From: Allobranchiibius sp. CTAmp26
Lineage (GTDB): Bacteria; Actinomycetota; Actinomycetes; Actinomycetales; Dermatophilaceae
Reading direction: 5' to 3'
Assembly: GCF_017565405.1 (NCBI RefSeq)
Contig: NZ_JAGEKR010000024.1
Coordinates: 1-64,000, forward strand
DNA: 64,000 nucleotides
Part shown: piece after piece, positions 55,752 to 64,000 of the stretch
Layout of the letters: the number at the start of each line of letters is the position of its first letter
Position numbering within the stretch: position 1 is the stretch's first letter
Translations under genes and position numbers: made by a program
Notes under the pieces: generated by a model
The model's input: only the letters and a program-made list of their open reading frames with translations
Told to the model about the DNA's origin: nothing
Databases searched by the model: none

Positions 55752-56555
55752 TCAGTCCGTGCGCACTGTGCTCGCTGTACCGAACGCGCCCGCGACCTGA
55801 TCCGCGAGCAGGACCGCGACGCGGCACTGTTCGGCGCTGGGGTGGCTCACGTAGGTCGCAGCGGTCACCCGGAAGTAGCCGAGGACCGTCTGCCCCCGCC
55901 GCACCAGGATGGCGGCGTACTCCTCGGTCGGCAGCCCGACCCGACTGGCCTCGGCCCGGTGCCCGGCGCGGACCACGGTGCCGTCCTCTTCCAGAACGGC
56001 GATCCGCGCGTCCCGGAGCGGGCCGTCGACGAACGTGCACCGCTCGGCGTCTAGGGTATCGGCGATCTGCCGAGCCGCGATCTGAGTGATCGTCGGGGTG
56101 GGCGTGCCGCCCTCCCTAATCGCCGCGGCGCTCGAGAGCAACCCGTCGAGGTATCCCGAGCGGCGGGCGGCCCGCGCCTGCTGGCGGTGGCCCCACAACG
56201 CGAGCTCGGTGACGGAGACACCGATGAGCACGAGCAGCACCGTCGCGACGATGTGGGCGGTGCCGGAGATCGCGAACCGGTGGTAGGGCCGGGTGAGGAA
56301 GAAGTCGAACCAGATGCCACCGGAGACGGCGGCGATCAACGCCGCCACCCGGTCAGCGGTGGCGGCGGCCAGCACGACCCACAGCACGAGCACGAGGACC
56401 GCGATGACCGGCGTGACATCCCTGCGGCCCGCGGAGAGCAGCGCGCAGGTCACGAGCGGGACGAGCGCCGCACCGACCCGGACGGCCCCTGTCCACCACC
56501 CCGCCTGGGCCCACGCCGACGGTTCGAGACGTACGCGGCCGGCCATCACGATCAC
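55752..56555 (-). CDS. Membrane protein with KdpD-like DUF4118 domain and GAF-like tail
   Basis: The protein has 267 residues. About four membrane helices cover 20-130; the segment GIWFDFFLTRPYHRF is the DUF4118 signature of KdpD sensors. The C-terminal part (about 150-260) looks GAF-like (TPTITQIAARQIADTLDAER). There is no kinase domain, so it is a stand-alone sensor-like protein. The start is uncertain (GTG 56555 or an ATG 12 bases later). Confidence 0.75.
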   Translation of the reverse strand: MIVMAGRVRLEPSAWAQAGWWTGAVRVGAALVPLVTCALLSAGRRDVTPVIAVLVLVLWVVLAAATADRVAALIAAVSGGIWFDFFLTRPYHRFAISGTAHIVATVLLVLIGVSVTELALWGHRQQARAARRSGYLDGLLSSAAAIREGGTPTPTITQIAARQIADTLDAERCTFVDGPLRDARIAVLEEDGTVVRAGHRAEASRVGLPTEEYAAILVRRGQTVLGYFRVTAATYVSHPSAEQCRVAVLLADQVAGAFGTASTVRTD

Positions 56556-56737
56556 TCTCTCCCACGATCAGGGACACCCTGCTCCGTGTTCCTCCACCCA
56601 CCAGTGTGATCTCGATCGGGCGGCCCGGAAACCCTGTGGGGCATCAAGATTCGTTAATGGTGTGACAGTGTGCTCAGCAGTGGCGTCTCCGTCGGTCCGG
56701 GAGTGGGCGCCCATCCCAGGCTGGGTCGGAGGCTGTC

Positions 56738-57559
56738 GTGCGGGTGCTGGTCTCGGTCGACATGGAGGGCGTCGCCGGGGTCGTGGACCCACAGGACATC
56801 AGTCCCGGCAACGCGGAGTACGAACGCAACCGCGGGTACATGACGGACGAGGCGAGCGCCGCCGTACGCGGGGTGCTGGCGCACGACCCCGCCGCCGAGG
56901 TGGTGGTCTGCGACGCGCACGCGCAGTTCCGCAATCTGATCCCCGATCGCCTCGAGCAGGGGTGCACTCTGCTGCGGGGTTCTCCCCGGCGTCTCGCGAT
57001 GATGACCGGCATCGAGCGCGGGGTGGACGCGGTCTGCTTCGTCGGTTACCACGGCAGGGCCGGGACGCCGGATTCGGTGCTGGCCCACACGATCAGCGGA
57101 GGCGTCATCGCGAACGTCCGATGCGACGGTCGCGAGCTGGGCGAGCTCGGACTGAACGCCGCGCTGGCGTCGTTCCACGGTGCCGTCCCGGTGCTCGCGA
57201 CCGGCGACGACACTCTCGCCGCCGAGGCCGCATCGGTCGTGCCGGGAATCACGACGGTCATGGTGAAGCGGGCGGTGGCGAACCGGGCCGCCGAAGGGTT
57301 GCATCCGCGGGAGTCGTGCCGTCGCATCGAGGCCGCCGCGCAGGCCGCTCTCGCCCACCCCGAGGTGGTCCATGCCCCGGTGTTCCAGGGCCCGGTGGAC
57401 CTCGAGGTGGACGTCCTGCGGCCGTCGATGACCGAGCGCGCGCTGGGCATCCCGGGTGTCGAACGCCGCGCCCCGCTCACGCTGGGCTTCACCGCGGCGG
57501 ACTTCGGCGCGGCGTACGACCTCATCGAGGTGTTCACCGTCCTAGCGGCAGCCCCGTGA
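56738..57559 (+). CDS. dppA: M55-family D-aminopeptidase
   Basis: The protein has 273 residues. Zinc residues are D8 and E10 (VSVDMEGVAG), His in VCDAHAQFRN and His in VGYHGRAGTPDSVLAHTISG, the DppA set. Family members cleave D-amino-acid peptides, such as those from peptidoglycan. The GTG at 56738 gives the usual short N-terminus. No dipeptide transporter genes are next to it, unlike the Bacillus operon. Its 3' end overlaps the convergent methyltransferase gene by 26 bases. Confidence 0.88.
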   Translation: MRVLVSVDMEGVAGVVDPQDISPGNAEYERNRGYMTDEASAAVRGVLAHDPAAEVVVCDAHAQFRNLIPDRLEQGCTLLRGSPRRLAMMTGIERGVDAVCFVGYHGRAGTPDSVLAHTISGGVIANVRCDGRELGELGLNAALASFHGAVPVLATGDDTLAAEAASVVPGITTVMVKRAVANRAAEGLHPRESCRRIEAAAQAALAHPEVVHAPVFQGPVDLEVDVLRPSMTERALGIPGVERRAPLTLGFTAADFGAAYDLIEVFTVLAAAP

Positions 57560-58378
57560 CGGCAGTGGCGACGTAGTAGGTGCGGTCCAGGAAGTAGCGA
57601 CCGGTCGCGGCTCGTTCACGCAGATCGTCGAGGAGCCGAGTGCCGTCGGCTTCGCTCAGTGCCCCCGTGCGCACCAGCTCTCGGGTCGCCGGCCGTATCA
57701 GCCACTCGAACGCCGCGCCCAGATCACGCGAGATCTGCACCCGCGGAACGACCTCGACCTGCTCGAATCCGTGCGCGGCCAGTCGCCAGGTCAACTCACG
57801 CACGATCAGCCCGTGGTGCATCTGATCGCACAGCAAGTGGGTGAACCGGCGCCCGAGGTCTCGGTCGGTCACCGCTAGACACGTGCTGTCCCAATCCCAC
57901 TCCGCGATGGCCACGCGTCCCTCGGGCGCGAGCACCCGACGCATCTCGTCGAGGGCCGTCCAGGGATCGCTCAGGTGAAGCATCAGCTGGGTGGCCGTCA
58001 CGCGATCGAACGAGGCGTCGGGAAAGGGAAGGTCGTAGACGTCGGCGACGCGGAAGGAGAGGTTGGTCTGATCGACCGAGGACAGCTGCCTGGCGCGCTC
58101 GATCAGTTGGGTGCTGAGGTCGGTTCCAGTGGCCTCGCCCGGGGCGACCAACGGCGCCATGACCCGCAGGTAGTCGCCGGTCCCGCATCCCACGTCGAGC
58201 AACCGAAGGCCCGGACGCAGCGCAAGAGCACCGAAGGCCGTGGCCGGGTCCCGACGAGCCTCGTCGAGCTCTTGCGCTCGGGTCGCTGCAAGGAGGCTCG
58301 CGTAGACGATGGATCACTGGTCTGATCGACCCTGGTCCAACTCCTGCCGAAGTTCGTCATCGGGACGCGATCCGCCAT
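57534..58378 (-). pseudogene. SAM-dependent methyltransferase gene with an apparent N-terminal frameshift
   Basis: From 58202 the frame reads the SAM motif LLDVGCGTGDYLRVM and a complete class I methyltransferase, including GTDLSTQLIERARQ and FDRVTATQLMLHLSDPW. Upstream in this frame the coding pattern continues (IVYASLLAATRAQELDEARR) but hits a stop near 58320 with no start codon. The expected N-terminus is in another frame from the ATG at 58378 (MTNFGRSWTRVDQTSDPS). One missing base near 58305-58315 would join the two. So this is either a frameshifted gene or a sequence error. Confidence 0.7.
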
Positions 58379-58465
58379 GACAGCACCCTCTCCGGGGCTG
58401 CACGTCGGGCACGGCGCCCCGATTCGACGGGCGGATTCTACGCCGGCATGCCGCTGCGTCTGGGG

Positions 58466-58957
58466 TCAGAGCGCCTTCACCATGAGCAGGCAGGGGTTGC
58501 CCTCCCACAGCTCGAGCAGTTCCTCCAACGAGGCGAATCCTCGCCGTCGGTAGAACCGGCGGGTCGCTTCGTAGTGCTCGTCCGGCCGGCTGGGACCGAG
58601 GGTCTTGACCTGCAGGTAACGCACGCCGTCGACCCGTAGTCGCGCCTCAGCGGCATCGAGCAACCGGGTTCCGATGCCGGCGCCCCGGTACGCCGCGTCG
58701 ACGGCCATCAGGTAGACCTCGGCGGCGTCGGCGAAGTGCGTCGTGGTGAGCAGTACGCCGACCGTCCGATCGCCGGACACCGCGAGATAGGAGGGCATCG
58801 ATCCCGCTGCCTCGATGTAGTGCTCGTTCGACGCGGGGATCCCGAACCACTCGGGCAGCGATGCCAGGATGCGCCGCACCGCCTCCGAATCGTTCGATCG
58901 AACGACCCGGGCGCCGCCGGCATCGGGCCTCACGCTGCCGGTCTTCGGATTGGGCAC
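58466..58957 (-). CDS. GNAT-family N-acetyltransferase
   Basis: The protein has 163 residues. It shows the acetyl-CoA motif AAYRGAGIGTRLLDAAE and the late HYEATRRFYRRRGFASL pattern of GNAT proteins. Substrate is unknown. The GTG at 58957 (VPNPKTGSVRPD) is preferred; the GTG at 58933 is an alternative. The very long frame running on to 60412 is a shadow of the permease gene. Confidence 0.87.
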   Translation of the reverse strand: MPNPKTGSVRPDAGGARVVRSNDSEAVRRILASLPEWFGIPASNEHYIEAAGSMPSYLAVSGDRTVGVLLTTTHFADAAEVYLMAVDAAYRGAGIGTRLLDAAEARLRVDGVRYLQVKTLGPSRPDEHYEATRRFYRRRGFASLEELLELWEGNPCLLMVKAL

Positions 58958-59101
58958 CGGACGATCCGAGCAGGCTGACCCGCGCCGACGCAAGCGGTTT
59001 CGTCGTCGTTCGCGCGGCGTCTGGGGCGCTCCCTTCACCCCGTGACGCGCGGCGCATGTAATACCCAGCAGTAACAATGCATTTCGCGGGAGAGTATGCC
59101 C

Positions 59102-60562
59102 ATGACGCAGACCACCGAACCCACGCAGCGGGCCGGCGGGATCGAATCCCGCTCGATCGACTACGTGCCGCTCACCGAGCGGCACGGCAAGCTGTGGCAC
59201 CTCGGCCCGCTGTGGTTCATGTCGAACGCGCAGATCGCGACCCTGGCGGTCGGCCTCATCAGCATCACCGAGGGCGCGACCCTCGCGTGGTCGATCATCG
59301 CCATCATCGTCGGCACGCTGCTGGGCACGCTCTTCATGGCGTTCCACTCCGCGCAGGGCCCGCAGCTCGGCCTGCCGCAGATGATCCAGTCGCGGCCGCA
59401 GTTCGGCTACCTCGGGGCACTGCTGGTCTGGCTGTTCGCCTACGTGCAGTACGCCGGGTTCAACGTCTTCAACACCGTGCTCGCCAGCGAGTCCATGTCC
59501 AAGAGCACCGGCACGTCGTGGATCAAGCCGTGGCACGTGATCATCACCGTGATCGGCGTCGCGATCGCGATCATCGGCTACGACCTGATCCACCGGGCGG
59601 AGCAGTTCCTGACCTACGCGATGCTGATCGTCTTCGGCATCGTCACGATCGTGCTCTTCACGTTGCACTACCCGGCCGGCACGTTCGATCTGGGGCACTT
59701 CCAGGCGGCCCCGTTCTTCGGTCAGTTCGGCGTGGTCGCCGGGTACCAGATCAGCTGGGCTATCTACGTCTCCGACTACTCGCGCTACCTGCCGCCGGAC
59801 GTCACGGTGCGCAAGACCTTCTACTGGACCTACGGCGGATCGGCCATCGGGGGCGCCTGGATGATGGTCATCGGCGCCACGCTCGCAGCGTGGAAGGGAA
59901 AGGACTTCAGCGGCAATGCGATTCCCGAGCTCAAGCAGGTGGGTGACCACTTCTTCCACGGGTTCGGCGACGTCGTGCTGATCCTCGCGGCGCTGGGACT
60001 GATCTCGGTCATCGCGCTCAACATGTACGGCGGGTCGCTCACCCTGATCAGCGCCGTGGACTCCTTCTCCAAGGTCAAGCCCACCCTCGGCATCCGGATC
60101 GCCACCATCGCCTTCACCGCAGTGCTGTCCCTGCTCGGCGCACTGGTCGCGACGGCGAACTTCCTCAGCGACTTCAACAACTTCCTGTTGTTGGTGCTCT
60201 ATCTGTTCATCCCCTGGACGGCGGTCAACCTGGTCGACTACTACGTCGTCCGCCGTGGCCACTACGCGATCGCGGAGATCTTCAAGCCGAACGGCATGTA
60301 CGGCCGGTGGGGCTGGCCGGGCATCGTGTCCTACCTGGTCGGATTCCTCGCGATGACACCGTTCTTCGTGGTGGGCACGCTCTACACCGGATTCATCGCC
60401 AAGTCCCTCCACGACGTGGACATCTCCTTCTTCATCGGGTTGCCGGTCGCCGGACTCCTCTACTGGTTCCTGGCCCGCAACATCGACGTCGAGGCCGAGA
60501 CCCGGGTCGCCCGTGAGGAGCAGGACGAGCTGGAGCGGGCGGCGGTGCAGGGCACCCTGTGA
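59102..60562 (+). CDS. NCS1-family purine-cytosine-type permease
   Basis: The protein has 486 residues and 12 membrane helices. N-terminal hallmarks are RSIDYVPLTERHGKLWHLGP then WFMSNAQIATLAVG. The inner segment SWAIYVSDYSRYLPPDVTVR is typical of the cytosine permease branch. Substrates of the family include cytosine, purines, allantoin and hydantoins. The ATG at 59102 is chosen over 59096 because GGGAGAG lies seven bases before it. The stop overlaps the amidase start (GTGA), so uptake and amide cleavage of one compound are likely linked. Confidence 0.9.
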   Translation: MTQTTEPTQRAGGIESRSIDYVPLTERHGKLWHLGPLWFMSNAQIATLAVGLISITEGATLAWSIIAIIVGTLLGTLFMAFHSAQGPQLGLPQMIQSRPQFGYLGALLVWLFAYVQYAGFNVFNTVLASESMSKSTGTSWIKPWHVIITVIGVAIAIIGYDLIHRAEQFLTYAMLIVFGIVTIVLFTLHYPAGTFDLGHFQAAPFFGQFGVVAGYQISWAIYVSDYSRYLPPDVTVRKTFYWTYGGSAIGGAWMMVIGATLAAWKGKDFSGNAIPELKQVGDHFFHGFGDVVLILAALGLISVIALNMYGGSLTLISAVDSFSKVKPTLGIRIATIAFTAVLSLLGALVATANFLSDFNNFLLLVLYLFIPWTAVNLVDYYVVRRGHYAIAEIFKPNGMYGRWGWPGIVSYLVGFLAMTPFFVVGTLYTGFIAKSLHDVDISFFIGLPVAGLLYWFLARNIDVEAETRVAREEQDELERAAVQGTL

Positions 60563-61989
60563 GGACTGCCTGGGAGATCGCCGACGCGATCGCGGCCGGC
60601 AGTCTGAGCGCGGTGACCGCGGCGCGGGAGTGTCTCGCGGCGATCGAGGAGTACGACGGTGACGTCAACGCGTACACCGTCGTGCTCCGCGACGAGGCGC
60701 TGACGAAAGCCGCGGACGTCGACCGGCGGATCGCCGCGGGCGAGCGCCTGGGCCCGCTGGCCGGCGTACCGGTGTCGATCAAGGACCAGATCTGGCTGGC
60801 CGGCGCTCCGGCCACCAACGGCTCCCGCGTGCTCGCCGACTTCCGGCCGGGCACGTCCGCCGTGGCGGTCGACCGGTTGCTGCAGGCGGACGCCGTCGTC
60901 CTCGGCAAGACCAACAACCCGGAGTTCTGCTACCGCGGCGTCACGACCAACGAACTGTTCGGCACCACCCGCAACCCACGGGATCTGAGCCGTACGACCG
61001 GCGGTTCCAGCGGTGGAGCCGCAGCGTCGATCGCTTCGGGCATGGCGCACCTGGCCCTCGGTAGCGACGGCGGCGGTTCGATCCGCATCCCGTCGGCGTT
61101 CTGCGGGGTGGCCGGACTCAAACCGACGTACGGGCTGGTACCGACCACGCCGGGGTTCCGCGGGTGGCCGAGCCTGTCGGTCGTCGGCCCGATCGCCTCG
61201 AACGTGCACGACCTGGCGCTGGCCATGACCGTGCTGGCGGGGCCGGCACCGGAGGATCCGACCAGCGTGGCGCCGCCTCGTCCCCTGGACTTCCTCGGTG
61301 CGGCACACACCGCTTCGCTGGACGGGCTGCGCATCGCCGCCTCCCCCACGCTCGGCTTCGCCGAGCTGGACGACGACGTGCGGGGGGCCTTCGAGCGGGC
61401 CCTGGACACCCTGCGCCGGTCGGGCGCCACGATCGACCTGGCCCACCCCGACCCGGTCGACGTGTGCGCTCTCTGGGACGCGACCGGGCTGCCCGAGGGC
61501 AACGCGGCCCAGGGGCAGCTGCTCGCCGACCGACCCGACCTCATCGGCGCCGACGCCGCCGCCATCATCGAGGCCGGCGCGGGCATCAGCGCACGCGACT
61601 ACCTGGACGCGCAGGCCGCCCGTAGCCGTTTCACCACCTCCTGGCTGCGGTTCCTGTCGGAGTACGACGTGCTGCTCACCCCGACCCTCCCCGTGACCGC
61701 CTTCGCCGCCGACCGGCTCGGCCCGGCGACGGTGGGCGGCCGGGCGGTCCCGGACGGATTCGACGCATGGTGCGCGCTGCTGCTGCCCGCGAATCTCGCC
61801 GGGCTGCCCGCTGCCAGCGTGCCGATCAGCCCGCCCGGTGCGCTGCCGGTCGGGATGCAGGTCGTCGGCACCCGGTTCGCCGACGACGTCGTGGTGCGGG
61901 CGGCCGCCGCGATCGAGCGACTTGTCGCAGGTCCGGACGCCGCGTCCTCGGAGCGGCACGGGGGCCGCGCCGGTTCCGCGCAGGCCTGA
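60559..61989 (+). CDS. Amidase-signature hydrolase
   Basis: The protein has 476 residues. The Ser-cisSer-Lys triad is visible: Lys in PVSIKDQIW and the two serines in TTGGSSGGAAAS, then GSDGGGSIRIP. It hydrolyses a small amide. It is coupled to the NCS1 permease (GTGA), which suggests a transported amide or a ring-opened product as substrate. The C-terminal region (VGMQVVGTRFADDVVVRAAA) is normal for the family. Confidence 0.9.
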   Translation: MRTAWEIADAIAAGSLSAVTAARECLAAIEEYDGDVNAYTVVLRDEALTKAADVDRRIAAGERLGPLAGVPVSIKDQIWLAGAPATNGSRVLADFRPGTSAVAVDRLLQADAVVLGKTNNPEFCYRGVTTNELFGTTRNPRDLSRTTGGSSGGAAASIASGMAHLALGSDGGGSIRIPSAFCGVAGLKPTYGLVPTTPGFRGWPSLSVVGPIASNVHDLALAMTVLAGPAPEDPTSVAPPRPLDFLGAAHTASLDGLRIAASPTLGFAELDDDVRGAFERALDTLRRSGATIDLAHPDPVDVCALWDATGLPEGNAAQGQLLADRPDLIGADAAAIIEAGAGISARDYLDAQAARSRFTTSWLRFLSEYDVLLTPTLPVTAFAADRLGPATVGGRAVPDGFDAWCALLLPANLAGLPAASVPISPPGALPVGMQVVGTRFADDVVVRAAAAIERLVAGPDAASSERHGGRAGSAQA

Positions 61990-62169
61990 GCGCTCGACCG
62001 GCCACCACCCTCGTGGCACCGGGAAAACCGCGTCACCCTGCGTTCATCTCTCCGCTCTAGGCTGGTCGGGTCACAAGAGGGAAACGGTTGGCGCGCCGAC
62101 TTCAGGATCGGCGCGCGGGACGTCACACTGGGGACCGGGTCAGACAGTCACAAGGGGCAGACAGGCATC

Positions 62170-62961
62170 ATGCGTACCAGGGGGCGACTCGCCCTTCTCA
62201 CCACGGCCGGACTTGCGGCCGCCTCGATGCTGCTCGCGGGGTGTGGTGACCAGGAGGCCGCTCCCGCCAAGAAGGTCGTCTGCACGACCACTCCCACGCC
62301 GAGCGCGCCGATCCCCGCGTCCTACATCCACGTCAACGTGCTCAACGCATCCGACACCCAGGGCCTCGCGGGGCAGGTCGGCACCGCACTCTCGTGGCGC
62401 GGCTTCCAGGTCATCGGCACGGCGAGCGACCCGCAGGACGACAACCGGCCGACGCCGACGTACGCCGAGATCCGTTACGGCGCAGGCGCTTACCAGATGG
62501 CGCTGACGCTGGCGACCCAGGTGCAGCACGCCAAGCTCTACAACGACGGTCGCAACAACCCGTCGATCGACCTCGTGCTCGGGCCGTCCTTCCAGCTCGC
62601 CGCGCTGCCCCCGCCGGCCGCCAAGAGCGTGACCGTCAACGTCTACAACACGACTGCCCGGTCCGGCCTCGCGACCACGGTCGGCAAGGAGTTGCGCGCC
62701 CGCGGCTTCAAGACCGACCGGGTGGGCAACGACCCGCTGGGCAGCTTCAACCCGGAGTTGATCGCGATCGTGCGGTACGGCGCCAGGGGCGAGCCCGCGG
62801 CCCGTCGCGTGGCGCTGTCGGTCAAGGGCGCCAAGCTCGTGCTCGACGGGCGCACCGACTCCTCAGTCGACCTGGTGCTGGACTACCGGTTCACGGGGCT
62901 GGTGCCCGCCGCGCAGGCGACGGCCGCGCCGATGCCCAAGCCCAGCCGCACCTGCTCCTGA
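62170..62961 (+). CDS. Lipoprotein with two LytR C-terminal domains
   Basis: The protein has 263 residues. A signal peptide with lipobox LLAGC puts it on the outer membrane face as a lipoprotein. Two repeated LytR-C domains follow: VNVLNASDTQGLAGQVGTAL and VNVYNTTARSGLATTVGKEL. Such domains occur in cell-wall assembly proteins; here the catalytic LytR/CpsA/Psr domain is absent. A role in wall-associated binding is inferred. Confidence 0.85.
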   Translation: MRTRGRLALLTTAGLAAASMLLAGCGDQEAAPAKKVVCTTTPTPSAPIPASYIHVNVLNASDTQGLAGQVGTALSWRGFQVIGTASDPQDDNRPTPTYAEIRYGAGAYQMALTLATQVQHAKLYNDGRNNPSIDLVLGPSFQLAALPPPAAKSVTVNVYNTTARSGLATTVGKELRARGFKTDRVGNDPLGSFNPELIAIVRYGARGEPAARRVALSVKGAKLVLDGRTDSSVDLVLDYRFTGLVPAAQATAAPMPKPSRTCS

Positions 62962-62982
62962 CCGGGCGAAGACCCCTGGCGC

Positions 62983-64000
62983 TCAGCGGCGCCGGCGGGC
63001 GGTCCCGAACAAGCTGCGGGTGATCTCCCGGCCCAGAGCCGACCCCGCCGACCGCATCATCGACTTGAACGCCGGCGAGCTCGCCACATTCGCGATCATG
63101 CCCTTGTCCTCCTTGCCGCGCGGTGCGGGGCGGGGCGCCTCCTGCGGGGCCTGCGCAGGCTGTCCACCGCCTGAAGGGGCAGGAGCAGGTGCCTCCTGCG
63201 GGGTGGGCGCCTGCTGGAGCTTCGCGTTCAGCATCTCGTACGCCGACTCGCGATCGATCGCCTCCGCGTACTTGCCGACGATCGAGGATCCGCTGACCGT
63301 GGCGTCGATCGTCGCGTCCGGGCTGGGCGCCATCAGAGACTGAGGCGCGCGCATCCGGGTCCAGGCGACCGGGGTCGGCGCGCCGTTCTCCGACAGCACC
63401 GTCACCACGCCCTCACCGGTGCCGAGCTGGGTGAGCAGCTCCTCCAGGTCGTAGGAGCTGTGCGGGAACGTCTGCACGGTCGCCTTGAGCGCCTTGGCGT
63501 CGTCGGGGGTGAAGGCGCGCAGCGCGTGCTGCACCCGGTTGCCCAGCTGCGCCAGCACGTCGTTCGGGACGTCCTTCGGGGTCTGGGTGACGAAGAAGAT
63601 GCCGACACCCTTGGACCGGATGAGCCGGACCGTCTGCTGGATGGCGTCCAGGAACGCCTTGGAGGCGTCGTCGAAGAGCAGGTGCGCCTCGTCGAAGAAG
63701 AAGACCAGCTTGGGCTTGTCGATGTCTCCGACCTCGGGCAGGTCGTGGAAGAGGTCGGCGAGCAGCCACATGAGGAACGTCGAGAAGAGGGCGGGCTTGT
63801 CCTGGACCGCCGCGAGCTCCAGGCAGCTGACGACCCCGCGACCGTCGGAGGAGGTGCGCAGCAGGTCCGCGGTGTCGAACTCCGGCTCACCGAAGAACGC
63901 GTCGGCACCCTGATCGCTGAACGCCACCAGATTGCGCAGGATCACCCCCGCCGTCGCCGAGGAGAGCCCGCCGAGGCCCTCCAGGTCCGCCTTGCCGTCC
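62983..64000 (-). CDS. HerA-like (DUF853) ATPase, C-terminal part
   Basis: This partial protein continues beyond the right edge. It shows Walker B VFFFDEAHLLF and the following TVRLIRSKGVGIFFVTQTPK, the DUF853/YjgR helicase-like family. The Walker A part is outside the window. A Pro/Ala-rich linker precedes the conserved tail FKSMMRSAGSALGREITRSL. Function is unclear; related HerA ATPases act on DNA ends. Confidence 0.88.
   Translation of the reverse strand, partial: DGKADLEGLGGLSSATAGVILRNLVAFSDQGADAFFGEPEFDTADLLRTSSDGRGVVSCLELAAVQDKPALFSTFLMWLLADLFHDLPEVGDIDKPKLVFFFDEAHLLFDDASKAFLDAIQQTVRLIRSKGVGIFFVTQTPKDVPNDVLAQLGNRVQHALRAFTPDDAKALKATVQTFPHSSYDLEELLTQLGTGEGVVTVLSENGAPTPVAWTRMRAPQSLMAPSPDATIDATVSGSSIVGKYAEAIDRESAYEMLNAKLQQAPTPQEAPAPAPSGGGQPAQAPQEAPRPAPRGKEDKGMIANVASSPAFKSMMRSAGSALGREITRSLFGTARRRR

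Noticed and set aside
58466-60412. A 648-codon minus-strand frame starting inside the permease gene
   Set aside because: Only the last 163 codons form a GNAT protein; the rest is antisense to a well-supported permease.

Overview
The window is high-GC, actinobacterial DNA. Pointers are the frequent GTG starts, genes coupled by 4-base ATGA/GTGA overlaps, leaderless-looking promoters, an arsenate reductase of the type that usually works with mycothiol, a DUF222/HNH nuclease gene, and MecA-N type PBP and LytR-C proteins. I favour a Micrococcales-type organism, possibly Dermacoccaceae, but that rests on gene content only.

Left part (1-16,804) looks like an integrated genomic island. It holds a secreted, repeat-rich surface protein that is interrupted by a sequencing-adapter artefact at 159-191. 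Next comes a type I restriction-modification operon (hsdR-hsdS-mrr-like-HTH antitoxin-PIN toxin-hsdM). Then follows a lower-GC cassette of a HEPN protein, a P-loop ATPase with zinc ribbon, and a larger protein with a C-terminal HEPN-type motif. A tyrosine integrase closes the island. The right junction is a 23-base tRNA-Pro 3' end (16,782-16,804) followed by a tRNA-type terminator. The intact tRNA-Pro should lie left of the window.

From 16,876 the sequence reads as chromosome. Regions in order: glycerol/ether-lipid metabolism (diacylglycerol kinase family, AGPS-like oxidase, glpD); an HxlR regulator with a divergent NmrA-type reductase; an NfeD-like protein with a flotillin; a glutaryl-CoA-dehydrogenase-like enzyme; an amino-acid ABC transporter with a fused binding protein and permease; a lipoprotein-like PBP; a lysC-asd operon carrying a second asd whose active-site residues are lost; PAP2 and GT39 membrane proteins; recR; a purple acid phosphatase; an arsenic cluster (arsR | arsM-acr3-arsC); padR with an HAAS-type gene broken by an amber codon; plsC; dnaX and the SRP RNA; a GlxA-type regulator; a hydrolase with a carbonic anhydrase; tRNA-Ser; an agmatinase-type hydrolase with a gamma-glutamyltransferase; aldo/keto reductases; DUF222/HNH; D-aminopeptidase; a frameshifted methyltransferase; an NCS1 permease with an amidase; and at the right edge a LytR-C lipoprotein and a HerA-like ATPase.

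The best candidate for something undescribed is the HEPN / ATPase-zinc-ribbon / HEPN cassette (10,705-15,371) between the restriction operon and the integrase. The type I operon with an Mrr-like nuclease and a toxin-antitoxin pair between hsdS and hsdM is a second one. Several local defects (adapter, amber codon, frameshift) should be resolved against raw reads before they are interpreted.
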